A program made the translations under genes and the position numbers. DNA of 64,000 nt, from positions 27,682-91,681 of the forward strand of contig JAWZXG010000044.1 of the NCBI GenBank assembly GCA_037178625.1, read 5' to 3'. The stretch comes from Skeletonema tropicum. Taxonomy: Eukaryota > Bacillariophyta > Thalassiosirophyceae > Thalassiosirales > Thalassiosiraceae. Below are positions 1 to 10,872 of the stretch, in pieces; within the stretch, counting starts at the first letter, position 1, and every line of letters begins with the position of its first letter. The notes beneath the pieces were generated by a model that was given only the letters and a program-made list of their open reading frames with translations, was not told the DNA's origin and did no database searches.

Positions 1-980
1 CATTTCCTTTCTAACGTGCGTACCAAATAACCTGATGATGAAGTCTTCTGTTCCCTTGCAATTGCAAAAAATGAACATTATCCTGGAATGAGACCCACGA
101 AGGCAGTTGAACTCAAACTGGTTGGCCTCATATTTATGCTGACTATCGGTGATTAAACATAAACCCAAATATATATGTAGGCGAAGAGTCAGCAGCAGGG
201 AGCTGTAAAGAGTGTAGATTGCATCTTCCCTTCCCTCTGAAGACTGTGGAAGGAACGAGTGAAGTCTGGTGCCATAGTATAGAGGGTAATCAAGTCACTA
301 CATTCATTTACACAAGAGAAAGATATCATAATACGCTTGCTATCAGAAATAAGAAGTGTACCTGCAGCATGAACGATTCGATTCTCTCACACTGCACCCA
401 ACTCCTCTTCTATTGATTCTGAGACGAACAGCCACCCGTCTTGGCTTGTTGTGTTGCTTGTGTTGCATTTCAGTTCATAATCGTCTCGGGATAAGCCTTC
501 AGGAGCCTAAAGACACTCTCGATGTATTCGACGCTCTCCCTCTCTTCCACTGCATCACTTTCCCAAAGAAGGTCGATGGGAAGCTTCTTTTGCGCATTTC
601 GTTTCGATACTGAAACAGCATCATATGTTTCCAGCAACATCGCAATGGTTCCATGTCTAGCACCACGGCAAGCATAATGAAGAGCGGTGTTCCCTTGCCT
701 ATCAATTGCATCAAGTGTGATATCTGCAAGGCTAACCAGGTACTTGACAACGCTAATGGATTCATGATGCTGACACGCAATATGCAGGGGTAATGCACCG
801 CTATCATCGATATTTCTAATCGCAGAAGGATTGCCTTTCACCAGCAGTTTGATTGAGCCAAGCCTGACATTGTTCTGAAGTGCTGAGTGCAGTGGGAGTT
901 GTCCATTTTCATCAGGTGTCATCATTAGACGGTGATCTTTAGCTTGACAAGCGCAGACTAACTCACTGGTGATGAATGCT
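1..980. repeat. Left copy of a tandem segmental duplication
   Basis: This stretch is nearly identical to 2539-3500 with a nearly constant offset of about 2,538 bases, including the noncoding part before the ankyrin gene (opening with catttcctttctaacgtgcg in both). The window begins inside the repeat, so it may extend further left. A third, more divergent and inverted copy of the noncoding part lies at about 20723-21055. The unit carries the 3' end and downstream region of a minus-strand ankyrin gene. Confidence 0.9.
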
Positions 981-1057
981 TGAATTCTTTGCTTGTAACG
1001 TAGCATTTGGACCAGCGCTTCAGCTGATTCTCTGCCGTTACTGCCGTTCTCGCTCAT
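470..1057 (-). pseudogene. Truncated ankyrin-repeat gene, family A copy 1
   Basis: An uninterrupted frame of 195 codons from the ATG at 1055-1057 to a TGA at 470. The first residues (MSENGSNGRESAE) match the intact family A protein at 19157-20722, but about 300 residues of N-terminal ankyrin repeats are missing and the frame jumps straight to the distal repeats (NGQLPLHSAL, SGALPLHIAC, GNTALHYACRGA). At the junction the residues VQM..YKQRIQAF resemble family B rather than family A, so the deletion point looks chimeric. The frame stops after ETIMN and the basic C-terminal tail of the intact copy is lost. Three or four ankyrin repeats could still fold, so a short product is possible, but I read it as a degraded copy. 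Ankyrin repeats are protein-binding modules and no partner can be inferred. Confidence 0.75.
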
Positions 1058-2538
1058 CGTTGAAATTGTCTTTCGTCTTTCTATCAACTATGATGTATCA
1101 AGGTACAAGCAACGGCAAGGGGCGAGTCTTCATTTATTCGTGGCTGCTTTCATGCACTTTCTTCCTGGGCAAGTCTTCATTCGTGGTTGCTATATCTTTC
1201 TCGCTCGACGAATATTGACGCCATATTTTGTATGAATTCCTACGTACATCGACTCGATTTTTGTTGACAGGCATGGTACAATAGGCAGCTGGTGATTGCT
1301 AAACTCAGAGCCCGACGGTTCCCGTGGCCCGACCTTTGGATGCTTTTGAAACCAAACGACCGTTTCAACCAGCAGCTCCATTGTCCAAGACGATCAAAAC
1401 ATCAAAACACTCAAGACGCGTACACATATTTCGATAATTCAACAATAACACCATGAGCATAGCGATCCGAAGAATGTTCGTGGCAGCGCCCGAAGAAGCA
1501 GCTCGTCGACTGGGTGCACACTTTCCTCTACATCTGTCACAGTCACCTGGACACGAATCTTATTTCATACTCTATGTTTCTCGTTTCTTGTTTTATCGGA
1601 TTTAAAAGTTGGCGCCCTTTCTCAAAGGGCTTATCAACAAGGGCTGCTCTGTTGCAGCTTGAACGTACATCTACTTTCAGTCAAACTAATCATAATAATA
1701 CCTTTGTTATCAACATCAATTGATATATCAATCTCATCCAATCCAACTGTATACTTAGTTGGAAGGGACAACATCTTCCTATTCCACCACAAAACTACAA
1801 CAAATGACTTTTTCGAACCACTCGAAAACCCTTCTCTACTCACAAGAGGACGACAATCCACAAATGATATACGTCGATTACATCAAAAACCGTTGGTGCC
1901 AATTCTCTCCACGGCGATCACACTCCCAACGATGATAATGAAGTACAACAACAATCCATCCATAGTACTATCAACATTCAAATATACCTCGCCCAAAAAC
2001 TATCCATAATCCTCCTAACCAATCCTAACCGCCTTTTCCGATCAATTCAAAGAACCACTCATAATCATGCTTCTCTACGCTCAGCCATCTCCCTCTTTCA
2101 ATGAAGTAAGTATGAAGTGATGATTTGATCGTTGGCGCCATTTTAGTTTTGAGTTCCTATTGTACATACCTGCGGTCATTGTTCATCTCCATCAGTATGG
2201 GACGTACTATCCGGCGAGTTGTCAATCAGTGTCGACGGTGATATGTGAAGATCACTTGGCAATCTACTTGTACTTGTTGACTTTAGTAAAGATGCCGTAT
2301 CGCATACAACGAGGTCAAGCTTCTCATCTTGCAGTGCCCCTCCACGGTGCATGAATATATGTCGATTAGTATTAGTATACAGTTGCCTATCTCACTAATT
2401 CTTCAACTCTCTCTATCTCTATCTCTAACTCTTGCTTTCATCTGGCTGTCATGACCGACATCGCCAGTTTGAGTTTGAGCCTTGATTATGATGTAGTTTT
2501 CAAAATTTCTCGCAACTCGTTAAGTATGTAGTTTGTCT
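1058..2538. repeat. Noncoding duplicated unit with decayed ORF
   Basis: No intact gene. About 1175-2100 is the left copy of a duplication whose partner is about 4893-5730 (shared landmarks: the gacgccatattttgtatgaa box and the cctcgcccaaaaactatcc box). A short conserved reading frame (1659-2009, ending SPKNYP) appears in both copies, but the other frames are also similar and carry stops or frameshifts, so this looks like nucleotide-level duplication of a dead coding fragment. 2100-2538 shows only TATC/CT-rich simple sequence. Confidence 0.6.
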
Positions 2539-3500
2539 CATTTCCTTTCTAACGTGCGTACCAAATAACCTGATGATGAAGTCTTCTGTTCCCTTGCAAT
2601 TGCAAAAAATGAACATTATCCTGGAATGAGACCACGAAAAGGCAGTTGAATTCAAACTGGTTGGCCTCATATTTCTGCTGACTATCGGTGATTAAACATA
2701 AACCCAAATATATATGTAGGCGAGGAGTCGGCAGCAGGGAGCTGTAAAGAGTGTAGATTGCATCTTCCCTTTCCTCTGAAGACTGTGGAAGGAACGAGTG
2801 AAGTCTGCTGCCATAGTATAGAGGGTAATCAAGTCACTAAATTCATTTACACAAGAAAAAGATATCATAATACGCTTGCTATCAGAAATAAGAAGTGTAC
2901 CTGCAGCATGAACGATTCTCTCATACTGCACCCAACTCCTCTTCTACTGATTCTGAGACGAACAGCCACCCGTCTTGGCTTGTTGTGTTGGCTGTGTTGC
3001 ATTTCAGTTCATGATCGTCTCGGGATAAGCCTTCAGGAGCCTAAAGACACTCTCGATGTATTCGACGCTCTCCCTCTCTTCCACTGCATCACTTTCCCAA
3101 AGAAGGTCGATGGGAAGCTTCTTTTGCGCATTTCGTTTCGATACTGAAACAGCATCATATGTTTCCAGCAACATCGCAATGGTTCCATGTCTAGCACCAC
3201 GGCAAGCATAATGAAGAGCGGTGTTCCCTTGCCTATCAATTGCATCAAGTGTGATATCTGCAAGGCTGACCAGGTACTTGACAACGCTAATGGATTCATG
3301 ATGCTGACACGCAATATGCAGGGGTAATGCACCGCTATCATCGATATTTCTAATCGCAGAAGGATTGCCTTTCACCAGCAGTTTGATTGAGCCAAGCCTG
3401 ACATTGTTCTGAAGTGCTTTGTGCAGTGGGAGTTGTCCATTGCCATCAGGTGTCATCATTAGACGGTGATCTTTGGCTTGACGAGCATAGACTAACAGTG
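2539..3500. repeat. Right copy of the tandem segmental duplication
   Basis: Partner of 1-980. It differs by a handful of substitutions and small indels and contains the 3' part of ankyrin copy 2. Beyond 3500 the two copies diverge because copy 1 lacks most of the N-terminal repeats. Confidence 0.9.
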
Positions 3501-4593
3501 AGTTGATAAATGCTTGCACTTGTTGATGATAGCGTTGGATATTGGACGCAATGATATTGTCTTCGATCGCCTCTGGGTGTGCATCGTAAATTGCCTTTAT
3601 GTCACAGGATATGACTCTCTTCCGGTATCTGGCTCTAGTTGCACAATCAATACCGGTCCTATTTGCTTGTGACAATAAATAAATACAAAGTTAATCGTGA
3701 CACTTTATAACTTCAAGAGCAGCATCTATTTTTGACTCATCATGAAACCACCTGCAAGCAAAATGAAGAATAGACTGTCCTTCACACTTCTGAAATATCA
3801 CATTGGGATCGCAATCCAACAGGTATTGCACGGTTCCAATGGCAGTTTCTGGGTTTCCTCGCAAGGACATGCCCATAATGGCGTAGTGAATCGGATAATA
3901 TCCACGTGTTGATGCGTGATTGATGGCATCGGGGTAGAGTTTGTACAAATATTGAACTGTGGTAACTGAGTTGTTTGCGCATGCCCAATGGAGAGGGAGT
4001 AAACCATCAGCATTTGATATTCGCTCGGATCCAGGATGAGCTTCGATCAACACACGGCAAAACTCAGGAGATTTCAAACCGGACGCGTAGTGAATTGGGA
4101 GATTGCCTCCAGTATGAGCATGCCGGACTGCTTCAGGGCACTTCTCCATGAGCAGTTTCAAAATTTGCATTGATTTTGTTTCTTTCATGCATTTGTTAGC
4201 ACATAAACAGTGGAGAGGCATCCAACCGACGTTAGTTACACTACGAACAGAATCGGGAGCTGCGTCGATGAGGAGCTGAATTATCTCCCGTGTCGTACTT
4301 TTGTTGCCGCATGCAAAATGGAGCGGTGTAAACCCATCCCCATCAGTAGCATAAATAGCCGCAGGAAAATATTCTAGAAGGCATATAATTATTCCCTCGT
4401 CCAATCTTCCATTGCGACATGCCCAAAGGAAGAATGTGTAATCTTCCACACAGTTATTAGTGGGCGTCAATTCACGTCGCTCAATTAATTCACGCAGGCC
4501 TTCCTCAGAAAGCAAGTCTGATAAACAGTAACTAGTCAATTCATTCGACAGCACTTCAGCTGATTCTCTACCATTATTGCCGTTCTCGCTCAT
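3004..4593 (-). CDS. Ankyrin-repeat protein, family A copy 2, interrupted by a 103-bp insertion
   Basis: The frame from ATG 4591-4593 (MSENGNNGRESAE) encodes 300 residues with ankyrin repeats (DGFTPLHFAC, VGWMPLHCLC, GGNLPIHYAS, DGLLPLHWAC, RGYYPIHYAI, EGQSILHFAC), then stops as ...VIKCHD. The same phase resumes after the insertion (AIYDAHPEAIEDN) and runs to a TGA at 3004. The intact paralog at 19157-20722 has an unbroken EIIKAIYDAH here. The insertion plus its target duplication is 108 bp, so phase is kept but a TAA lies inside. A GT at 3711 and an AG ending at 3595 would allow removal of 117 bp in frame, giving a 490-residue protein; without splicing it is a pseudogene. The C-terminal basic tail is lost through a TGA after ETIMN, as in copy 1. 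Confidence 0.65.
3600..3702. mobile_element. 103-bp MITE with 5-bp target duplication inside ankyrin gene
   Basis: Comparison with the intact paralog at 20050-20070 exposes an insertion of exactly 103 bp. Its ends are TGTCACAGGAT and ATCGTGACA, an imperfect inverted terminal repeat, and it is flanked by CTTTA on both sides (3595-3599 and 3703-3707). Removing the element and one CTTTA restores the ancestral codons for V-I-K-A-I-Y. There is no coding capacity. About 22 bases of its interior (gattaactttgtatttattta) recur at about 23557-23578, so related copies may exist nearby. Confidence 0.85.
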
Positions 4594-4667
4594 CGTTGAG
4601 ATTGTCTTTCGTGTTTCTATTAACTAAGTATTATGTATCAAGCAGAAGTGGCAAAGCAGGGGCAAGT

Positions 4668-4880
4668 AGGCAAACCAGGATAGTGGGCGCGTGGGCGTGC
4701 CCACAACACACCATGGTTTAAGGAGAGGCTTGACAGGGGAATATTGGGGATTTTTGGTCAATAAAAGGGTAATATTTGGGTATTTTGAGCTCATTTGTAC
4801 CTGATTATGTGTAGTTGTGGGCCCCACGTGGGCGTCGCCCACAACATACCATGAAAAGCGCCCACTATCCCGGCACGCCT
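4668..4880. mobile_element. 213-bp MULE-like MITE with 10-bp target duplication
   Basis: The element is bounded by imperfect 23-bp inverted termini (AGGC...CC.GGATAGTGGGCGC at the left, its complement at the right) and flanked by a perfect 10-bp direct repeat AGGGGCAAGT at 4658-4667 and 4881-4890. The related cassette copy at about 1110-1140 has a single version of the site and no insert, which is an empty site. Internally a box of the form GTGGGCG...GCCCACAACA..CCATG occurs twice. A duplication of 9-11 bp is typical of Mutator-like transposons, which I infer as the source of the mobilising enzyme. It sits 75 bp upstream of the copy 2 start codon. Confidence 0.85.
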
Positions 4881-4890
4881 AGGGGCAAGT

Positions 4891-5730
4891 CTTCATTCGT
4901 GGTTGCTTTCATGCTAAAATCTTTCTCGCTCGGCGAATATTGACGCCATATTTTGTATGAATTCCTACGTATCGAACTCGATGGAAATTAGGTAAAGTTG
5001 CTAGCAGAGAGGACATCATGACAACAATGGAGTCTTCAATGATACTCTCTGTATCTGGCAAGCAAAGGGAGGCACAGGCATACTTACATAACATTGATTG
5101 ACAGACATAGGCATTGCATGGTGATTGCTACAAATCAGCAGCAGCCCGGCCTTTGGATGCTTTTAGAACCAAACGACCGTTTCAAGCAGCAGCTCTATTG
5201 TCCAAGACGATCAAAACTACAGAGCAAAGCATAAACGCTCAAGACGCGTACACATGTTTCGATAATTCAACAATAACACCATGAACATAGGCAGCAACTA
5301 CCCTTACAACCGATCCGAAGAATGTTCGTGGCAGCGCTCGAAGAAGCAGCTCACTTCCTCTACATCTTCCTATTCCATCACAAAACTACAACAAATGACT
5401 TTTCAACCACTCGAAAACGAAAACCCTTCTCTACTCAAAGCACAAGAGCAAGAGGACAATCCACAAATGATTACATGTCGATTACATCAAAAACCTTTGG
5501 TTCCAATTCTCTCCATGTCGATCACACTCCCAACGATAATAATGAGTATAATTAACAGCAATCCATCCATAGAACTATCAACAATTCAAATATATCATAC
5601 CTCGCCCAAAAACTATCCATAATCCTCCTACCAATCCTAACCGCCTATTCCGATCAACTCCAAAGAACCACTCAATAATTATGCTTCTCTTCTCTGCAGC
5701 CATCTCCCTCTGTCTCGGAAATCAAGCTGA
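4891..5730. repeat. Second copy of the decayed noncoding unit
   Basis: Homologous to about 1175-2100. It includes the conserved fragment ending SPKNYP (5281-5622), here with different frame breaks. No intact gene is visible. Confidence 0.6.
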
Positions 5731-6113
5731 TGCCATCTCCATCGCACTATAGAGCCCTAACAATCGTCTCACGAGTCGGTCGCCGCCATTCAAAAAAGCA
5801 CTATCTACGATAACTCGAAAGAACTTCTTCCACTTTCATCTTTGCTCTGGCTGCCTTCTTCGCTCTGTGACGTCATCGATCCAAAAAATCGAAATCTGCT
5901 CGCATTTTGCGACTTCATTTCCGGCCCAGCACCTTCTTCCTTCCAATGATAAACCACAGCAAACCGCAAAAGCGATGTGGCCATCCACCGCGCACTACAC
6001 ACTTTCACTACTACTTTACCCACCGGATCGACCTTCGCTACATATAGCACTACATTGCTTCCTTTCAATTTCGTCCACAGCTATATACTAAGTACCGACT
6101 GAATAGAGAGAAG
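5731..6113 (+). promoter_or_regulatory. Upstream region of the EF-hand membrane protein gene
   Basis: About 380 bp without a gene. An AT-rich ctatatacta box lies about 25-35 bp before the ATG at 6114, which is too close to be a classical TATA box unless the 5' leader is very short. I see nothing else that I can name. Confidence 0.3.
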
Positions 6114-8024
6114 ATGATGATGAGACCGAGCCACCGCTTCTTGATAGCTGCTACAGCAGTGTGCTCTCTGGCAGCAACCAAGCTGAATGCCGTCTGCGCC
6201 TTTGCTCCACCTTCGCCATCATCTTCACTTCTCTCGATCAAGAGCATCTCTCGTTCCTCTCCACAATGGCTGCCGAAGAAACAACCAGCAACTACAGCTA
6301 CATCTACAAGCAGCAACAAGTCAGCATCATCCATCAGTCGATCAATGCTACCAACCTCCTCCACACTCCTCCTCGCCAACGAACCCATTGCCAATTCGTC
6401 ATCACTCCTCTACACAATCCTCCACACACCAACCCTCTGGTCAGTCCTGGCCATGACGTCCATCGTTACATTATTGGTTCTGTGGGAGGAGACGATTGAT
6501 AATATTCGGGAAAGTACGCCCAAGGCGATCTTGCCGGTGATTGACTCGATGTTGGCGGAGGTTGGTGGTCTTGGGTGAGTCGACGTACAGCAATCATTTA
6601 TATTATATAGCATGCTTATAGTACATGTGTACACATGTTTATCATTTGTGAAGACTATCAAACGACAACAATCTAACAAACATTCATCTTTCTCTCTCTT
6701 TACCATATCAATATCTATACATCTCAGATTCATCGGCCTATTCCTCTCCACAGTCGTAACAGGCGGCCCCCTCGGTCAAATAGTCGGTCAACTCTCCGAA
6801 ACTTACCTCGGAGATGAAGAACTTCTCCTCGAGGCATTCGAATTCCTCCACACCTTCTTCTTCCAAGTTGGGATACTCTTCTTCATCGTTGCCGGTGTTT
6901 GTGTCGGTGCTGTATTACAAGAGGTGAATAAATTATCGGAAATTAGTGAATTGGCATTAGATGCCGATGGGGATGGAGAGGTGACATTGGAAGAGTTGGC
7001 GGATGCGCTCGATGTGAATTGTATGATTGTTGATACCGATGGGGATGGGATATTAACGGATGAAGAAAAGGTCGATGCGTTGATGACAACGTCAGTAAGT
7101 AAGAGTGTCATTGAGACAATTATGGATGAAACGAGTATGACTGAGGTTGATCGAGCCGGTGAATGTTTGGTGGCAAGAGAACGTATATTGGACAAGTTTT
7201 CATTACCACAAGAATTTGAAATTGATGCCTACTTTGCCAATATCTTTGGTGAAAATTTGGAGGAGAGTGTGGAATTGTCACCGATTACGTGGCTTCCACT
7301 TATTCCATTGATTGCACTTGAAAACTCGGTGGATTTGTCAAGAGATGTCGTTTCGGCTTCGAGTTCCAATGCATTTGATTCATGTGGATACTTCTTTGCC
7401 ACACCGTGGGTCTTTTATCCAACAATCTTCTTTCAAGTTTTGAGTTTGACGTGGGCATTATTCAACTTTTGGAAGATGGTATCCATCAAGAAAATGCTAT
7501 TGCCGACTCTTGTCACAGATGGAGTGAATGGTTGTGCAGCACTACTCCCGCCCAGATATAAAATTGACGAAATACGAAAGGAATTCAACTCCAGTCCATC
7601 CATCTTTGCTTGGGGTGAGGAATTTTTCACAGGTGGTGGAGCAAAGACTTCTCCTCCACGCAATGAACACGAGGAGTTGTTTGGTGCAGTCGGTGCCAAG
7701 TTTGAAAGTGTCTACCTAGACTCCATGCGATTCAGTACGTGGCTATGTGTGGCCCTCATCGTTTACTCTACAACCCAAATCGTATTCCGAGACATGGCAG
7801 CACTCTACCTTCATGCAGATGTTGGTAATCCCGATGGATTGATGCCCGAGTTAATCATGTGGATAATATTTACTGCCTCGGCTGTGTTTCAATTGTCATT
7901 GGCACCGACGACCTTCTTGAACTTTTGCTTTGTGACTGGTGTGGAAGAGTATGTGAAGAAAGATATCATAGAGGAAGTGTTGGAAGAAGAAGGAAGCATC
8001 TTCGACAAGGGTCGGCCTTTGTAA
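6114..8024 (+). CDS. Plastid/ER-targeted membrane protein with two EF-hands, MLO-like N-terminal region
   Basis: Two exons, 6114-6574 and 6728-8024, joined across a 153-bp intron (GTGAGT...CTCAG) give 585 residues. The protein starts with a signal peptide and the junction AVCAFAPP, the diatom plastid-import motif. Around residues 110-165 is a membrane stretch with TP.LWSV, LLVLWEE and GLGFIGLFLS, which recalls the first conserved block of MLO proteins; this is a weak resemblance judged by eye. Two canonical EF-hand loops follow (DADGDGEVTLEE at 232-243, DTDGDGILTDEE at 256-267), so the protein should bind calcium. Further hydrophobic segments lie around residues 410-440 and in the last 110 residues. 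The likely role is a calcium-regulated membrane protein or channel of a plastid envelope or endomembrane. Confidence 0.85.
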
Positions 8025-8489
8025 CTCATATATATATATGATACGTACATGACGAGAGATGTTTTCGCGGAAGCTACGTCCATTTTCCGCAAGCCAATAA
8101 TACATTATGCTGCGATAGAGTCGCGAGGGAGATGATCCAGTTTCGCCTCAAGAGAGTAAGAGGCTAGTAGCACGCTAACACGAAGAGAATGTCTTAAAAT
8201 CTCATTTTTCAGTTAAGATAAATCTGTTCCTCTCAGCACTAATAGTACGGCAAAGTTTCACCAGTAAGAACGACTCGAAATGCGCAGCCTTGCAAGACGA
8301 CATCATCTAGAACATGCAGAGCCCATTAGCCCATTAGTAGGAAGGATGAGGGTGCAGAAGTGTCCTTATGAATCTCGATGATATTCTTCGGCTGCCTCCC
8401 TCTGAGGGCGTCTTGTTGCATCCACAGCAGCCTGATGTGTACAAAGAACAGTTGCAAGCTCCTCTTTACTGAAAAATCCCCCATCAAGC
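8025..8489. other. Intergenic, no gene recognised
   Basis: It holds the 3' flank of the preceding gene, including a (AT)n run at 8028-8040. A stretch near 8295-8345 is weakly similar to part of the dispersed repeat at 15707-15965 (gacgacatcatctag...gagccca). No coding region is supported. Confidence 0.4.
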
Positions 8490-8848
8490 TGATGGAGATG
8501 ACCCATGGACAATGGCAGGTGAGGAATTTCTTGATTCATGATAAAATTTCGGGTATGCTTGCGTTAGAGAGGAAGGAAGAGCTGCAAATAGCTATAGAGG
8601 AGCAGCAAGAGATGGGCTTAGAAGGGCTAGGAGAGGAGGATAAATATTTGATGGAAATCAATCTCGATGATCTCGAAACAACTTCTGGTGAACATCAGGC
8701 TTATTGGCTGCTTTCTGTGAAAGCAGCACGGGATGCCTTCTTGATACGTCGCCAGCGGGCTCAGGCAGCACTTCGACGCGGTGCTTATACTCTCGTGCAA
8801 ATACTGTTATTTGTATTTGTATATCTCGCCTGTATACAGGCTTATTGA
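8490..8848 (+). pseudogene. C-terminal fragment of a LINE-type retroelement protein
   Basis: The frame (open from ATG 8378) contains THGQWQVRNFLIHDK..G, a long acidic helix ending YLMEINLDDL, and QAYWLLSVKAARDA. The same order of motifs occurs at the end of the larger element downstream (THSQWIYRNVSLHHKRNG, YLLDIDINTL, QENYVYVAKAAIRAG; 11420-11670). It is therefore the 3' end of a second, divergent copy of the same family, ending before the acggcaaagac box at 9091. There is no enzymatic domain, and I do not expect it to be functional. Confidence 0.6.
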
Positions 8849-9108
8849 CATCCACGTCAATATATCCCGGGCTTTTAAACGAGCTGTGGTAGGAGAGACA
8901 ACCCTCTCCCGTTGTCCCGACTGCCACGCTGTTTGGTTCTGCCCTCGGCGTATGAAGACTCCAATTGTTGGTTCAATGATGTCTCTCTCTAGAGGTAGCG
9001 ATATGCAACATTTACCTAATTTCCGAGTAGTGATAAGTAGATATGATACAAGAAGTGTGGTGATAATATTGGTACTGTTAGCATCTATCTACGGCAAAGA
9101 CTGGGACC

Positions 9109-10872
9109 TTGACCAATGATATGGAGGATATTGCGGATCTGTTTCAAGACATCTATTACAACTTGTTACCCTCGTTAGGCGTTGTCCGCAGCTTCAGGAA
9201 GCTATTACGTACAGTCCACCAAGCTTTTGGAGGTGTTGGCTTATGGCATATGCCGACTGAACAACTTATTGAACGATTGACAATGTTACTGCAGCATTAC
9301 CAAAGGGATTCAACTCTTGGACGGAAGTTTAGGGCCATGACGCGGTGGCTGCAGCTTGAAATTGGCACATGTTTCTCCCCCTTTTCAGTCTCTTATGATA
9401 CATGGTCGCTTTTGGCAACACACTGTTGGCATAAAATGCTGTGGAGGACGATTCAATGGTCAGGGATTGAATTGTATATTGACTCTGTCCAGATTCCGTA
9501 TCCCCGAGAGAATGATATTTGCATTATGGAGTATGTCTTCCAACAGGGTTGTACGGGCGATGATCTGCTCAGCATTAATCGCTGTCGAAATGCCTTACAT
9601 CTCCTATTTCTTTCTGATATTGTGACTGCGGATGGATTACATTTTGAGCGTTCCTTGATATCCCGAAATGGCAATACTCCAATTGAATCATCATATGACT
9701 TTCCAGTGTCTCTTCCAACTATGCTGGATTGGAGACGCTGGGAAGCATTCTGGACGAGAGTCAGTGGACCAAGCAATTCTACATATCGCTTCTTGGGACG
9801 CTGGATACATCCTTCTCATCGCAAGTGGCGCTGGTATTATGACGAAGGCTGTGATCAGATACAATACAAAATTGATTCGTCTAATTTTCTCCTGTACAAT
9901 AGGAGTGGAATTGGCAGGACACGTTCACAACGCACGTACGTTCGTTCGTCCGTTGAAAGGAATCAACAAATGTCCCTTGGGATGCCTACATCGATTCATA
10001 CTATCACTGAGGATTCGGTGCTACGGCTGTATACTGGTCCTTCCCTCTCATCACCACCACAGTCACCGGCTGACTTCTGGTCGTTTCTTGCTAGTTGGGG
10101 TGGTATTTGGATGTGGAGGGATGTCGTCAACTCCGCTGCAGCTCCGTCCGATCTTCAGTGGCTCACGATGGCAATACGGTCGAATACCGCTCTTTGGTGT
10201 ACTGATGGCTCTCATGACCCTGTCTCAGCCCCTGAGATCAGTGGAGCTGGATGGATTATCTATGATACCGTCACAGAGCACTACCTGAGTGGTTCTTTCT
10301 TTGAGCGTTCTGACCAAGCGAGTTCCTACAGGGGTGAAATGATTGGTAATCTTGCCTTGCACATCATGTGTAGTGCCCTCGAACAGTTTTATGTCCTTCC
10401 CAAATGTTCTAACAAACTGTTTTGTGATAACGAGGTTACTTTGAAAGAGTCAAGACGTAGTCGAAGAAGGGTTCCTCCCAAAAAGGCATGCAGTGATGTT
10501 ATTCGACATATGCGGTCATTAAAGGAATCCCTGGCGATGCAATTTGATTATATAGACGTTGATGCACATGCAGATGAACGGCAACAATGGGAGCGTCTCA
10601 CCATAGCACAGCAACTCAACTGCAGATGTGACTTACTTGCCAAACGTGCGGTGTCCACAGCAATTTCCCTTGGCTCTGCCATCCCGCAGCGTTTTCTGTT
10701 TCCGAACGAAGGCGTTGCTGTCTTTGTCAATGGTTGGAAGCAAACCTCGGATCTGTCCTCCTCAGTGAGGTTCGAGGTTGGCAAGCGAGAAGCAAGGAGA
10801 GTTCTTACTCAACCATACACCGTTGGGGGCCAGTTGAAGCAGGCTCCTCTGAGTGACTCCTCTCTCTTGTGA
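9109..10872 (+). pseudogene. Retroelement protein with RNase H domain, truncated
   Basis: 587 open codons; the first ATG is at 9121, and the frame probably continued from a lost RT domain. Residues about 1-330 are the post-RT linker (GGVGLWHMPTEQLIERL, DDLLSINRCRNALHLL). Residues about 360-540 form an RNase H fold: aspartate in CTDGSHDP (about 366), glutamate in YRGEMIGN, aspartate in LFCDNEVT, and a late aspartate in CRCDLLAKRA, so the DEDD set looks intact. RNase H degrades the RNA strand of the cDNA hybrid. The frame ends at 10870-10872 where the partner frame is already open, consistent with a one-base shift in a CTCTCT run. Confidence 0.65.

Noticed and set aside
3033..3341. 102-codon frame repeated in all family A ankyrin copies
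   Set aside because: It is conserved only because the overlapping ankyrin frame is conserved, and it has no independent start context.
9668..10288. 206-codon ORF inside the LINE-type element in another frame
   Set aside because: It overlaps the RNase H-bearing frame, which has recognisable catalytic motifs, so it is a shadow.
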